20,297 nucleotides of DNA from Endomicrobium sp. (lineage in GTDB: Bacteria > Elusimicrobiota > Endomicrobiia > Endomicrobiales > Endomicrobiaceae), in assembly GCA_031262135.1 (NCBI GenBank), contig JAISIG010000024.1:1-20297 (forward strand), written 5' to 3'. Below the pieces are notes generated by a model. That model made no database searches. It was given only the letters and a program-made list of their open reading frames with translations, and was not told the DNA's origin. Shown in pieces: positions 1 to 8,026 of the stretch. Made by a program: the position numbers and the translations under genes. Numbering within the stretch: the stretch's first letter is position 1; each line of letters opens with the position of its first letter.

Positions 1-298
1 CTGGACCTATAACCAGCGAAGATATATGTTTATTTTTAATGTAAGATAAAACATCCTCTACTGTTTTATAAATACACAATAATACTTCTGGATGACACAT
101 CATATATATTTGATTTAAACAGTTTTGTCTTACTGCATGTGTTACTAAACCTATACCGCTTCGCATAGCTCCTAAACAACATAAAATCCCTGCTCCTGGC
201 ATTGTTTGAGACCCAGCAATAACCAATGTGTGTCCATAATGATATTTATGAGTATTTACATTGCGTCGTAACTTCTTAATAAAATCGTTTATATTCAT
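1..298 (-). CDS. nnrD: ADP-dependent NAD(P)H-hydrate dehydratase, partial
   Basis: My own translation from the ATG at 296-298 gives about 99 residues, cut by the left edge of the window. The family's conserved opening is clear: a Gly-His-x-Leu-Val-Ile-Ala-Gly-Ser stretch (about residues 22-30), then a Met-x-Gly-Ala segment and an Ala-Met-Arg-Ser-Gly-x-Gly-Leu-Val-Thr segment. The last visible residues are Val-Ile-Gly-Pro. Members of this ribokinase-fold family use ADP to dehydrate the damaged S-form of NADHX/NADPHX, repairing nicotinamide cofactors. An in-frame stop lies two codons before the ATG and only about 21 residues precede the domain, so no NnrE epimerase domain is fused at the N-terminus. 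It is last in the visible glmM-glmS-acpS-nnrD run, six bases after acpS, without a recognisable Shine-Dalgarno sequence. Confidence 0.85.
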   Translation of the reverse strand, partial: MNINDFIKKLRRNVNTHKYHYGHTLVIAGSQTMPGAGILCCLGAMRSGIGLVTHAVRQNCLNQIYMMCHPEVLLCIYKTVEDVLSYIKNKHISSLVIGP

Positions 299-304
299 TT
301 TTGT

Positions 305-667
305 TTAATAACAAACAATAGCAACAGCAACAACATAACTTTTAGTATGTGATAATGATATATCTATATTATCATAATGTTGACTTTTTATGTAAACAAT
401 AGGTTTACCTATTTTATTATGCTGTATGGCAATGTCGGTGATTAATAATTTTGTGTAATGATTATTCAATGCTTTCCATACAGCTTCTTTTGCAGCAAAA
501 AAAGCTGTAAAATATTGTGCGATTTTATATTTTTTTGACATAGCATAGGAAATTTCTTCTTTAGTAAAAATACGTTGAGCATAAATTATATTTTTTACAT
601 AGATGTTAAATCTAATAATTTCTTCGATATCTATTCCAATTTCAATATTATTTTTATTAATATACAT
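305..667 (-). CDS. acpS: holo-[acyl-carrier-protein] synthase AcpS
   Basis: A protein of 120 residues, the normal length for the trimeric AcpS family. The enzyme transfers 4'-phosphopantetheine from CoA to the serine of apo-ACP, activating fatty acid synthesis. Visible motifs are the N-terminal Gly-Ile-Asp-Ile-Glu with metal-binding Asp13 followed by Arg19-Phe20, Phe-Thr-x-Glu at 34-37, the Phe-Ala-Ala-Lys-Glu-Ala-Val segment with Glu61, Gly-Lys-Pro at 87-89, and Ser-Leu-Ser-His-Thr at 104-108. It starts with ATG five bases after glmS and is probably cotranscribed with it. No Shine-Dalgarno sequence precedes it, so expression may rest on coupling to glmS. Its stop is in the same frame as the nnrD start, two sense codons away. 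Confidence 0.95.
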   Translation of the reverse strand: MYINKNNIEIGIDIEEIIRFNIYVKNIIYAQRIFTKEEISYAMSKKYKIAQYFTAFFAAKEAVWKALNNHYTKLLITDIAIQHNKIGKPIVYIKSQHYDNIDISLSHTKSYVVAVAIVCY

Positions 668-672
668 GATTA

Positions 673-2496
673 TTATTCTACAGTTACAGATTTAGCCAAG
701 TTTCTAGGTTGATCTACATTATGTTTTAAAAATGTGGCAGTGAAATAAGCTAATAATTGTAATGGAATCACATTTAAAATAGGGGATAATAATTCAATGG
801 TTTGAGGAACAGAAATAACATAGTGTATTTTTTTTATTAAGCTTGTATTGATGTTGTTTGTTAATATTACTGCAAGACTTTGCCTTGCTTGAATTTCCTC
901 TATATTTATTAATGTTTTTTTATATGTTTTACCTTTAGTTAGAATTACTAGAACAGGGATAGTATTATCTATTAAAGCAATAGTTCCATGTTTTATTTCT
1001 CCAGTAGCACATCCCTCAGCATGTATATATGAAACTTCTTTTAATTTAAGAGCACCCTCAAGAGCAATAGGATAATTAATATACCTTCCTAAATACAATA
1101 CATTTTTTTTACGCATAAATACTTTTGCAATCTTTTTTATGCCTTCTATATTTTGTAATATAGTTTTAGCTTTATCAGGAATTTGATATAATTCATCTAA
1201 GTATTGTGTATATTGTTGCTTTGTTATTTGTTGAGTTTGTAAGCCTAACCCTAAAGATAATATAAATAATGCAGTTAATTGTGAAGTAAAAGCTTTTGTA
1301 GAAGCTACCCCTATTTCAATTCCGCAAGAGGTATATAAAACATATGTTGCTTCGCAACTAATACTTGATTTAAATGTATTACATATAGCAATAGATATAC
1401 ATTGTTTAGTCTTAGTAAATCTTAAAGCAGCTAAAGTGTCAGCTGTTTCGCCTGACTGTGAAATAAGTATCACTAAGGTATTGCTATTCAAAATAAGGCT
1501 TCTATAATAAAACTCAGATGCTATATCAACTTCAATAGGAATTTTTGTGAATTGTTCAAACCAAAATTTAGCAACATAACCAGCATAATATGCTGTACCA
1601 CAGCCTAATATATATATTTTCTGAATATTATTTAGTTTCATAATAATTTGTGTAGTATTGTTGAGGAGATTCTCATAAGTATTTTTGATTGTGTCTGGTT
1701 GTTCATAAATTTCCTTTAACATAAAATACTTATATTGTGTTTTGTTTGATAAATTTATATTAACAGAATCTTGTATAACACAAATATTTAATTCCTTATC
1801 TGTACCATCTTGTTTTTTTATTTTTATATTATTTTTATATAATTCTGCAATGTCTCCATTTTCGAGAAAGATCATTTTATTAGTATATGGTAATAACGCA
1901 TAAACATCAGATGCTAAAAAATTTTCTCCATTCCCAATCCCTATTATTAGCGGAGAATCTTTTTTTGCGCATAGTATCCTCTGTGTATCATATTTACATA
2001 GTATACCAATAGCATAAGATCCACGTAAATATGATAAAGTTTGTTGTACAGAGTTAAATAAATCACCATTATAGTGTTCTAGAACTAGATTAATTATAAC
2101 TTCTGTATCAGTTTGAGATTTAAAACTATATTTTTTTTGTAGTAATGTATATTTTAAATCATTATAGTTTTCAATAATTCCATTGTGAACAATACTGAAA
2201 CTTTTTGTATAATCAACCTGTGGGTGTGCATTTCTAACTGTCACTTTACCATTAGTTGCCCAACGTGTATGCCCAAGCCCTATATTAGCTTGTTTTAAGA
2301 TTGATAGATGATTATCATAATGTAATTTGTTGTTCAAAGTGTTAATATTCCCTATACTTTTCTTAATGTAAAGTTTATTATTTACTAATAATGCAACTCC
2401 TGTTGAATCATATCCACGATATTCAAGTTTTCTTAAACCATTCATAATAATTTTTAATGCATTAGAATTTCCTATATAGCCAAAAATACCACACAT
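673..2496 (-). CDS. glmS: glutamine-fructose-6-phosphate aminotransferase (isomerizing)
   Basis: A full-length GlmS of 607 residues (E. coli 609). It converts fructose-6-phosphate and glutamine to glucosamine-6-phosphate, the first committed step to UDP-GlcNAc for peptidoglycan and lipopolysaccharide. The glutaminase domain begins Met-Cys-Gly-Ile-Phe with nucleophile Cys2 after Met removal. It continues with Gly-His-Thr-Arg-Trp-Ala (75-80), His-Asn-Gly-Ile-Ile-Glu-Asn (104-110) and Ser-Gln-Thr-Asp-Thr-Glu (127-132). Two SIS domains follow, with Gly-Cys-Gly-Thr-Ala, Ser-Gln-Ser-Gly-Glu-Thr-Ala-Asp-Thr and a Glu-Gly-Ala-Leu-Lys-Leu-Lys-Glu helix. The C-terminus ends Ala-Lys-Ser-Val-Thr-Val-Glu, the family signature. 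It lies four bases after glmM, so there is no room for a glmS ribozyme leader. All expected catalytic elements appear intact. Confidence 0.97.
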   Translation of the reverse strand: MCGIFGYIGNSNALKIIMNGLRKLEYRGYDSTGVALLVNNKLYIKKSIGNINTLNNKLHYDNHLSILKQANIGLGHTRWATNGKVTVRNAHPQVDYTKSFSIVHNGIIENYNDLKYTLLQKKYSFKSQTDTEVIINLVLEHYNGDLFNSVQQTLSYLRGSYAIGILCKYDTQRILCAKKDSPLIIGIGNGENFLASDVYALLPYTNKMIFLENGDIAELYKNNIKIKKQDGTDKELNICVIQDSVNINLSNKTQYKYFMLKEIYEQPDTIKNTYENLLNNTTQIIMKLNNIQKIYILGCGTAYYAGYVAKFWFEQFTKIPIEVDIASEFYYRSLILNSNTLVILISQSGETADTLAALRFTKTKQCISIAICNTFKSSISCEATYVLYTSCGIEIGVASTKAFTSQLTALFILSLGLGLQTQQITKQQYTQYLDELYQIPDKAKTILQNIEGIKKIAKVFMRKKNVLYLGRYINYPIALEGALKLKEVSYIHAEGCATGEIKHGTIALIDNTIPVLVILTKGKTYKKTLINIEEIQARQSLAVILTNNINTSLIKKIHYVISVPQTIELLSPILNVIPLQLLAYFTATFLKHNVDQPRNLAKSVTVE

Positions 2497-2500
2497 AATT

Positions 2501-3871
2501 TTATGTACAAATCCTCTTTCTTTGCAATTCTATAATTTCATTTTGTATTGTATTAGCAATATCATTAGCAATATTCGTGATATCTACTTGATTTATTCCT
2601 TCTACCATAATCCTAATGACATTTTTTTCTGTTCCAGAGTACCTTACAATTATTTTACCATCTATATTTAATTTTGTTTTATAAGTATTAATTAGATTAT
2701 CTGATTTAAGTAACTTATTTAATGGAATCTTGCTTTTTACTGGTTTGTTTACAATAATGTGTGGGTATATCTGAACTATTCTATCATGCATAAACTTTGA
2801 TAATGTTTTTCTTTCAATAGTTAAAATTGAAAGAAGTATTATAGCATTCAATAACCCATCACCTGTTAATAAAACATCTTTAAATATAAAGTGTCCAGAT
2901 GGTTCACCTCCAAACGAAGCATTATATTTTTTCATATTATGCATAATAAAAGAATCCCCAACTTCACTATATATTAATTCAATGTTTGCTTTTTGCATTG
3001 CTTTATATAGTCCTATATTAGCCATATTGCTAGTAATTAGAATATTGTTGTTTAATTTATTATTATTTTTAAGCCAAAGTGCTATTGAAGCAAGAAAATA
3101 ATTAGCATCTTTTATACTTCCATTTTCATCAATACACACTATTCTATCTGCATCTCCATCAAAAGCAAAACCACAAAAAGCATGATTTTGTTTTATTTTG
3201 GATGCTAATTCTCTAGGAAAAATTGCCCCACAATTCAAATTAATATTTTTACCTGTTGGAGTACAATTCAATGCTATAACTTTTGCCCCAAGAGCTGTTA
3301 ATACATTAATAGCACATCTAGATGCAGATCCATTAGCACAATCAATTATTATAGTTTTTCCAGATAATGTAGTTCCAAAAAAGCTTTTTATAACAAAATT
3401 TTCATATATTTTTATAAATTTATGGTTTTCTTTAATTTGACTATTATTGTATATAAATATCTCATTTTTTATTGAATGAAGATTTTTATATGTTTCCTGT
3501 TCAATTGCATACTCTGTGCAATGTGAAATTTTTGAGCCATATTTATCAAAAATTTTGATCCCATTATCATAATATGGATTATGACTTGCTGATATAACTA
3601 TAGCAGCAGAGAAAGAATATTTATTGACAATATAAGATGCAGAAGCTGTAGGCATGACTCCACCTAAGATTGGAGTAATTCCTTCAGCTAGAAGTCCTTT
3701 TATTATTTCACATTGAATTCTTTTTCCAGACAGTCTTGTATCTCTAATAATAAATATGTTATAACAATTCATTACTTTAGCTATTGCAATACCAAGTGAA
3801 TATAAAGTCTTATTATCAAATGGAAAATTTGAAGAATTTCCTCTTATGCCATCAGTTCCAAATAAATTCAT
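2501..3871 (-). CDS. glmM: phosphoglucosamine mutase
   Basis: A complete phosphohexomutase of 456 residues that interconverts glucosamine-6-phosphate and glucosamine-1-phosphate, the step after GlmS. The N-terminus has the GlmM-type Phe-Gly-Thr-Asp-Gly-Ile-Arg-Gly motif. The catalytic serine loop Ser-Ala-Ser-His-Asn-Pro places the phosphoserine at Ser96. The magnesium loop Asp-Gly-Asp-Ala-Asp-Arg is at 238-243, the sugar-binding Gly-Gly-Glu-Pro-Ser-Gly-His at 321-327, and the phosphate-binding Arg-Tyr-Ser-Gly-Thr-Glu at 410-415. It is the first gene of the glmM-glmS-acpS-nnrD run, behind a 100-base gap containing a likely promoter. No Shine-Dalgarno sequence lies just before the ATG. The cdaA and ybbR genes that often precede glmM are not present here. 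Confidence 0.96.
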   Translation of the reverse strand: MNLFGTDGIRGNSSNFPFDNKTLYSLGIAIAKVMNCYNIFIIRDTRLSGKRIQCEIIKGLLAEGITPILGGVMPTASASYIVNKYSFSAAIVISASHNPYYDNGIKIFDKYGSKISHCTEYAIEQETYKNLHSIKNEIFIYNNSQIKENHKFIKIYENFVIKSFFGTTLSGKTIIIDCANGSASRCAINVLTALGAKVIALNCTPTGKNINLNCGAIFPRELASKIKQNHAFCGFAFDGDADRIVCIDENGSIKDANYFLASIALWLKNNNKLNNNILITSNMANIGLYKAMQKANIELIYSEVGDSFIMHNMKKYNASFGGEPSGHFIFKDVLLTGDGLLNAIILLSILTIERKTLSKFMHDRIVQIYPHIIVNKPVKSKIPLNKLLKSDNLINTYKTKLNIDGKIIVRYSGTEKNVIRIMVEGINQVDITNIANDIANTIQNEIIELQRKRICT

Positions 3872-3930
3872 TGTATCAAGTTCAAATGTAAAAAATTATA
3901 AAAAATAAAATTTATCCTTCTTTCTCCCAA

Positions 3931-3939
3931 ATTATATCA
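3931..3939 (-). promoter_or_regulatory. probable extended -10 promoter for glmM-glmS-acpS-nnrD
   Basis: On the minus strand this reads TGATATAAT, an exact TGn extended -10 element joined to a consensus TATAAT, in the 100-base gap between folP and glmM. No good -35 hexamer lies 17 bases upstream (about 3 of 6 matches), which is tolerated in extended -10 promoters. Transcription would start near 3924, giving a leader of about 50 bases before glmM. The rpoD in this window has standard region 2.4 and 4.2 sequences, so consensus hexamers are expected to work. AT-rich DNA produces chance TATAAT matches, so this is only moderately supported. Confidence 0.45.
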
Positions 3940-3971
3940 TAAATAAATATAATATTTAATTGATATTTTAT

Positions 3972-5084
3972 TTATGTTTGATTCAATATATTAATATAAT
4001 GAAGAATACTGATAGCATTCTTGGCATTAAACACTTTTATAATATTTCCTCCATATAAGAAGATTAACAAACTTGCTATTAAATTATTTTTCAAATTATT
4101 TCTTTTTACAACATATGGATTAAAAAATGATCCAATTACTGCTCCTATTGATGAGAATATTTTTAAATCCTTGAGCAATACGAAATTCTTAACACTATCA
4201 ACTAATATGTCTATAGCAATTTGTTGCTCTGTTATTCCATGTGTAATTGCATAATTTTTTTTACACAGAAAAAAATTATATAGTTCTGACACAATACAAT
4301 CTGCATTTTCTTGCATCTGTATTTTTTTTATTTTAGAATTTGATGTTAATATAATTCCTGCTTGTTGTTGTTTTATAAGCGCAGCTAATTTATTTTTTTC
4401 TTTACTTAGGGAAAATAAATCATATATTATATCTGCACCTTCATCTAAAGCAATTTTAGCTGTTGTATATTTATAGACTTCTATCGCAATAGGAATGTTT
4501 ATATTTTTTCTGATTATTCTTAATATTGAGAATAATTTTTGCATTATATTATGGTTTAAGTTACATAACTTCCTATTAGTTTTTAATGCAATAATGTTAA
4601 TTCCTAAACTTGCAAATTGTATAGCACGTTCAATTAAATCATTATTGTTGTGTTTTAAATCTGCAATTTGAATAACACCCATTAAAATTGGCTTGTCTAA
4701 GTAAAAACATTGACGTTTACATTGAAATACTATTTTATCATTTAGTATTTTGTTTAATTGTAAAGCAAACTTATGTAATCCAAATGGTTGTGGTATTAAT
4801 TTAGCTATTAATTTTATCATTTGTGAATTGTTAGCAAACAGTACTGCATTTGAAGAACCATATTTGAATTGACTAATGGTTTTATTTATGGCTACATCAG
4901 CTCCTATTGAAAGGGCTTCTTGTTTAAGGATATTAAGTGCTTTGTTATCCATATTATGAATAATGATTGAATTATGAATGCCTTTATATGCTAATGATTG
5001 TAAAATCTTTTCACTTGCTCCAGTGTACTTGACTAGATTCAATGCATCATTAAAATTACGGATGATAGCTTTTCTTATAAACAA
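3972..5084 (-). CDS. dihydropteroate synthase-family protein, catalytic motifs degenerate
   Basis: A 370-residue protein with a TTG start, preceded by AGGA 11 bases upstream. Its layout matches the long form of the FolP family. An N-terminal domain (about 1-115) holds a Gln-Pro-Phe-Gly-Leu segment, and a TIM-barrel-like part (about 130-370) follows. The scaffold is traceable: Met-Gly-Val at 135-137, Gly-Ile-Asn-Ile-Ile at 161-165, Gly-Ala-Asp-Ile-Ile at 216-220 and a final Ile-Lys-Val-Phe-Asn segment near 349-353. The DHPS signatures are nearly all lost. The Asn-Val-Thr-Pro-Asp-Ser-Phe loop is unrecognisable, Ser-Ile-Asp-Thr is Ala-Ile-Glu-Val, Ile-Asn-Asp is Ile-Tyr-Asp, Asp-Pro-Gly-Ile-Gly-Phe-Gly-Lys is absent, Ser-Arg-Lys is gone and Arg-Val-His became Lys-Val-Phe. 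Position after ftsH is the usual folP place. It is probably not an active DHPS; it may be decaying or repurposed. Confidence 0.75.
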   Translation of the reverse strand: MFIRKAIIRNFNDALNLVKYTGASEKILQSLAYKGIHNSIIIHNMDNKALNILKQEALSIGADVAINKTISQFKYGSSNAVLFANNSQMIKLIAKLIPQPFGLHKFALQLNKILNDKIVFQCKRQCFYLDKPILMGVIQIADLKHNNNDLIERAIQFASLGINIIALKTNRKLCNLNHNIMQKLFSILRIIRKNINIPIAIEVYKYTTAKIALDEGADIIYDLFSLSKEKNKLAALIKQQQAGIILTSNSKIKKIQMQENADCIVSELYNFFLCKKNYAITHGITEQQIAIDILVDSVKNFVLLKDLKIFSSIGAVIGSFFNPYVVKRNNLKNNLIASLLIFLYGGNIIKVFNAKNAISILHYINILNQT

Positions 5085-5092
5085 TGTGTAAT

Positions 5093-7003
5093 TTATCCTA
5101 TAACATTGTTGTTCATTATAATAAGATCATTTTTATTATTTACTTTAGATTGCTTAGTTCTTGCTTCAGATACCATACTAATCTTTAAATTTGACAATGT
5201 ATTCCCAGCAATAATATTATCTAATTCTTCTCCTGTCAAATTCTCTTTTTCCAATAAATGTCCTACAATTCTTTTTATAATATCCATATTTGTAGTAATT
5301 ATACTTTTTGATTTTTCTTTTGTAATATTGATAATATTTTTAATTTCTTCATCTATTATTTCATATGTTTTCCATGAATGTCTAAATTCACTCCTTCCTG
5401 ATACATCTTTTTGAATCATTATTTCGTTGTTTAAAGAATTCGACAATGTTATTGTCCCACATTTTTCACTCATCCCAAACTCTGTAACCATTTTTGTAGC
5501 AATATTTGTGGCTTGTAAAATATCATTTTGAGCTCCTGTAGTGATCTCTGAAAATACTAATTCTTCTACTATACGTCCAGCTAATAATATAGATAATTTA
5601 TCCAAAAGTTCTGACTTAGAAGTTAAATATTTGTCATGTTCTGGCAATTGTATAGTATATCCTAATGCAGGGCCACGAGGAATAATAGATATTTTATGGA
5701 CAGGATCTGCTGTTGGTAAATTTTTAGCAACTATTGCATGTCCTACTTCATGATATGCAATGATTTTTTTTTCTTTATTAGATATTAAACGTGATTTCCT
5801 TTGAGGGCCTGCAATAATTCTCTCAATAGATTCTTCTATATTATGCATATTAATAGTTTTTTGATTATTTCTAGCTGCTAATAATGCAGATTCATTAATG
5901 ATATTAGCTAAATCAGCACCTACTAATCCTGGAGTACTTCTAGCAATAATATTTAAATCAATACTACGATCTAATTTTACTTTCTTTGAGTGAACTTCAA
6001 GAATCTCTTTTCTATCTTTAAGGTCTGGATTTGGAATCATAATTTGTCTATCAAATCTTCCTGGTCTTAAAAGAGCTGGATCGAGAACATCAGGCCTATT
6101 TGTCGCTGCTAGTAAGATTACACCTTCTTTAGTATCAAACCCATCCATTTCTACTAAAAGTTGATTTAAAGTTTGTTCTCTTTCATCATGTCCACCTATC
6201 CCTGCAAATCTATGACGTCCTACAGCATCTATTTCATCAACAAACAATAAACATGGAGCAGCCTTTCGTCCCTGATCAAATAAATCTCTAACTCTTGATG
6301 CCCCTACTCCAACAAACATTTCAACAAATTCTGATCCACTAGCTGCAAAAAATGGGACTCCTGCTTCCCCAGCAACAGCTTTCGCAAGCAATGTTTTTCC
6401 TGTACCTGGAGATCCAAATAGTAAAACTCCTTTTGGAATCCTACCACCTAATTTTTGAAATTTTGAAGAATTTTTAAGAAATTCAACTATTTCTTGCAAT
6501 TCTTCTTTTGCTTCTTCACATCCTGCAACATCTTGGAAAGTGATTTGTAAATCATCATTGTGGGATTTTTTAACTTTTGTTTTGCCAAATGACATCATTT
6601 GCTTACCATTACTAGTCATACTACGCATAATCCATAACCAAAATAACATCAATAAAATAATTGGTCCCCAATTTATCAAAATAGGCCCAACCCATCCATT
6701 TTTATCTATTGCTGAAAATTCAAGTACTTTATTATCTTCTAAGTCTTTAATTAAATTTGGATCATTCATTGGGACAGTTCTGAATTTCTTTAAGATACCA
6801 TCACTATCTTTAAATTGTCCTTTGATAACACTAGATGACACTAATACTTTAGATACGTTTCCATTTCTTATGTATTGTTTAAATTGTGAATATTCTAGAT
6901 CAAGTTCATGAGATCTTTGCATTGAAGCATTAACTAACATAAATATAATAATAAATAATGTTATCCAAAAAAATATATACCATGGACTCTTTTTTTTGTT
7001 CAT
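5093..7003 (-). CDS. ftsH: ATP-dependent zinc metalloprotease FtsH
   Basis: A complete 636-residue membrane-anchored AAA+ protease that degrades damaged membrane proteins and short-lived regulators. Two membrane segments (about 9-25 and 106-126) flank a periplasmic domain. The AAA module has Walker A Gly-Ser-Pro-Gly-Thr-Gly-Lys-Thr (197-204), the pore loop Met-Phe-Val-Gly (229-232), Walker B Leu-Phe-Val-Asp-Glu-Ile (253-258), and the second region of homology with arginines 313 and 316. The zinc site is His-Glu-Val-Gly-His (418-422), with Asp494 as third ligand. The C-terminal tail is Asn/Lys-rich and poorly conserved. A strong Shine-Dalgarno sequence precedes the ATG. The gene is better conserved than its neighbours and sits between tilS and the folP-like gene, an order common in bacteria. 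Confidence 0.98.
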   Translation of the reverse strand: MNKKKSPWYIFFWITLFIIIFMLVNASMQRSHELDLEYSQFKQYIRNGNVSKVLVSSSVIKGQFKDSDGILKKFRTVPMNDPNLIKDLEDNKVLEFSAIDKNGWVGPILINWGPIILLMLFWLWIMRSMTSNGKQMMSFGKTKVKKSHNDDLQITFQDVAGCEEAKEELQEIVEFLKNSSKFQKLGGRIPKGVLLFGSPGTGKTLLAKAVAGEAGVPFFAASGSEFVEMFVGVGASRVRDLFDQGRKAAPCLLFVDEIDAVGRHRFAGIGGHDEREQTLNQLLVEMDGFDTKEGVILLAATNRPDVLDPALLRPGRFDRQIMIPNPDLKDRKEILEVHSKKVKLDRSIDLNIIARSTPGLVGADLANIINESALLAARNNQKTINMHNIEESIERIIAGPQRKSRLISNKEKKIIAYHEVGHAIVAKNLPTADPVHKISIIPRGPALGYTIQLPEHDKYLTSKSELLDKLSILLAGRIVEELVFSEITTGAQNDILQATNIATKMVTEFGMSEKCGTITLSNSLNNEIMIQKDVSGRSEFRHSWKTYEIIDEEIKNIINITKEKSKSIITTNMDIIKRIVGHLLEKENLTGEELDNIIAGNTLSNLKISMVSEARTKQSKVNNKNDLIIMNNNVIG

Positions 7004-7010
7004 ATTTGCG

Positions 7011-7016
7011 CTCCTA
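7011..7016 (-). promoter_or_regulatory. strong ribosome binding site of ftsH
   Basis: On the minus strand this reads TAGGAG, seven bases before the ftsH ATG. It is one of the clearest Shine-Dalgarno sequences in the window. It shows that the organism retains SD-guided initiation, although the glm cluster lacks such sites. Confidence 0.75.
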
Positions 7017-7037
7017 TCTTACTAATTGTGATATAAA

Positions 7038-8012
7038 TTATTGATTTTTTATAAAAAAAACTTTATTAGTAGTTATCTTACAAGTCCATTTCTTTGATAA
7101 TCTATAGCTACAAATAGATGACGATGTTAAAAGCTTGTTCATAATAAAATTGATATGTGAATTACATTTTTTTTCTGGTAAAATGTTTTTTATTATCCTA
7201 AATTGTATTGCTTTATTGTATCGTAAAAATATTGTTAAATCAAGCGAGATTTGATTATTATTACTATTAACACATTGTTTTTGAAGAGTATTTACAATAT
7301 GGCTTAAATATATGCTATCTCTTGATTGAATACATGTTATATTAAAAATATGCTCAATGAACTTAGGATTAAGACTTTCTAAAAGTGGAATTATTGATAA
7401 TCTGATCTTATTTCTTGTATAAACATCTAAATCGTTTGAACTATCATGACAAAATGGTAAATTATAATATCTAACATAACTCTCTATTAATGTTCTTCTT
7501 ATTCCAATGAGAGGGCGTATTATTAAAACATTTTTTTCTATTTTCCTTATGTATGGAATTCCAATAAAATTACCACTACCCCTAATAAGCCACATTAACA
7601 TTGTTTCAGCATTATCATTAGCATTATGTGCAATTGATATTTTATTATAGTGATATTTTTTAGCTATGTCTTCTAAATAAAAATATCGTAGTCTTCTACC
7701 TGCTGTTTCTATTGATAATGAATGTTTTTTTGCATATTCTTTTACATTGAATTCTTGTATAAAACAATCAAATTGCAATTTAGATGCTAAGTGTTTTACT
7801 AATTTTAACTCAATAGATGATTCTTGACGCAGATTATGATTAAAAGTTACTATTAAAATATTAACATTAAATTTTTTTTTTAACCTATATAACATATGTA
7901 ACATACAAACTGAATCTATTCCTCCAGATACAGAAGCAATTATATTATCATGGGGTTCTATAAAATGATTTTGCAAATTATTTCTATAAAACATATTCCA
8001 TGCTACTTTCAT
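7038..8012 (-). CDS. tilS: tRNA(Ile)-lysidine synthase
   Basis: A 324-residue PP-loop ATPase that attaches lysine to C34 of the tRNA-Ile with CAU anticodon, so it reads AUA, a codon that must be abundant in this AT-rich genome. The PP-loop Ser-Gly-Gly-Ile-Asp-Ser is at 29-34. Family motifs follow: His-Asn-Leu-Arg, then Ala-His-Asn-Ala-Asn-Asp-Asn-Ala-Glu-Thr with Leu-Ile-Arg-Gly-Ser-Gly, Arg-Pro-Leu-Ile, and Asp-Ser-Ser-Asn with Thr-Arg-Asn-Lys-Ile-Arg. It is about 100 residues shorter than E. coli TilS, so the C-terminal tRNA-binding part is reduced, as in other short forms. AAAGGA lies 10 bases before the ATG, inside the end of the upstream membrane-protein gene. Confidence 0.93.
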   Translation of the reverse strand: MKVAWNMFYRNNLQNHFIEPHDNIIASVSGGIDSVCMLHMLYRLKKKFNVNILIVTFNHNLRQESSIELKLVKHLASKLQFDCFIQEFNVKEYAKKHSLSIETAGRRLRYFYLEDIAKKYHYNKISIAHNANDNAETMLMWLIRGSGNFIGIPYIRKIEKNVLIIRPLIGIRRTLIESYVRYYNLPFCHDSSNDLDVYTRNKIRLSIIPLLESLNPKFIEHIFNITCIQSRDSIYLSHIVNTLQKQCVNSNNNQISLDLTIFLRYNKAIQFRIIKNILPEKKCNSHINFIMNKLLTSSSICSYRLSKKWTCKITTNKVFFIKNQ

Positions 8013-8026
8013 AAAATGATTTTCCT

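Noticed and set aside
2497..2560. Possible glmS ribozyme
   Set aside because: glmS follows glmM by four bases, so there is no leader to hold the ribozyme.
5106..6911. Several plus-strand open frames (70-123 codons) opposite ftsH, and similar ones opposite glmM, infB, dnaG and rpoD
   Set aside because: They are antisense shadows of strongly conserved genes, hydrophobic or low in complexity, with no recognisable family.
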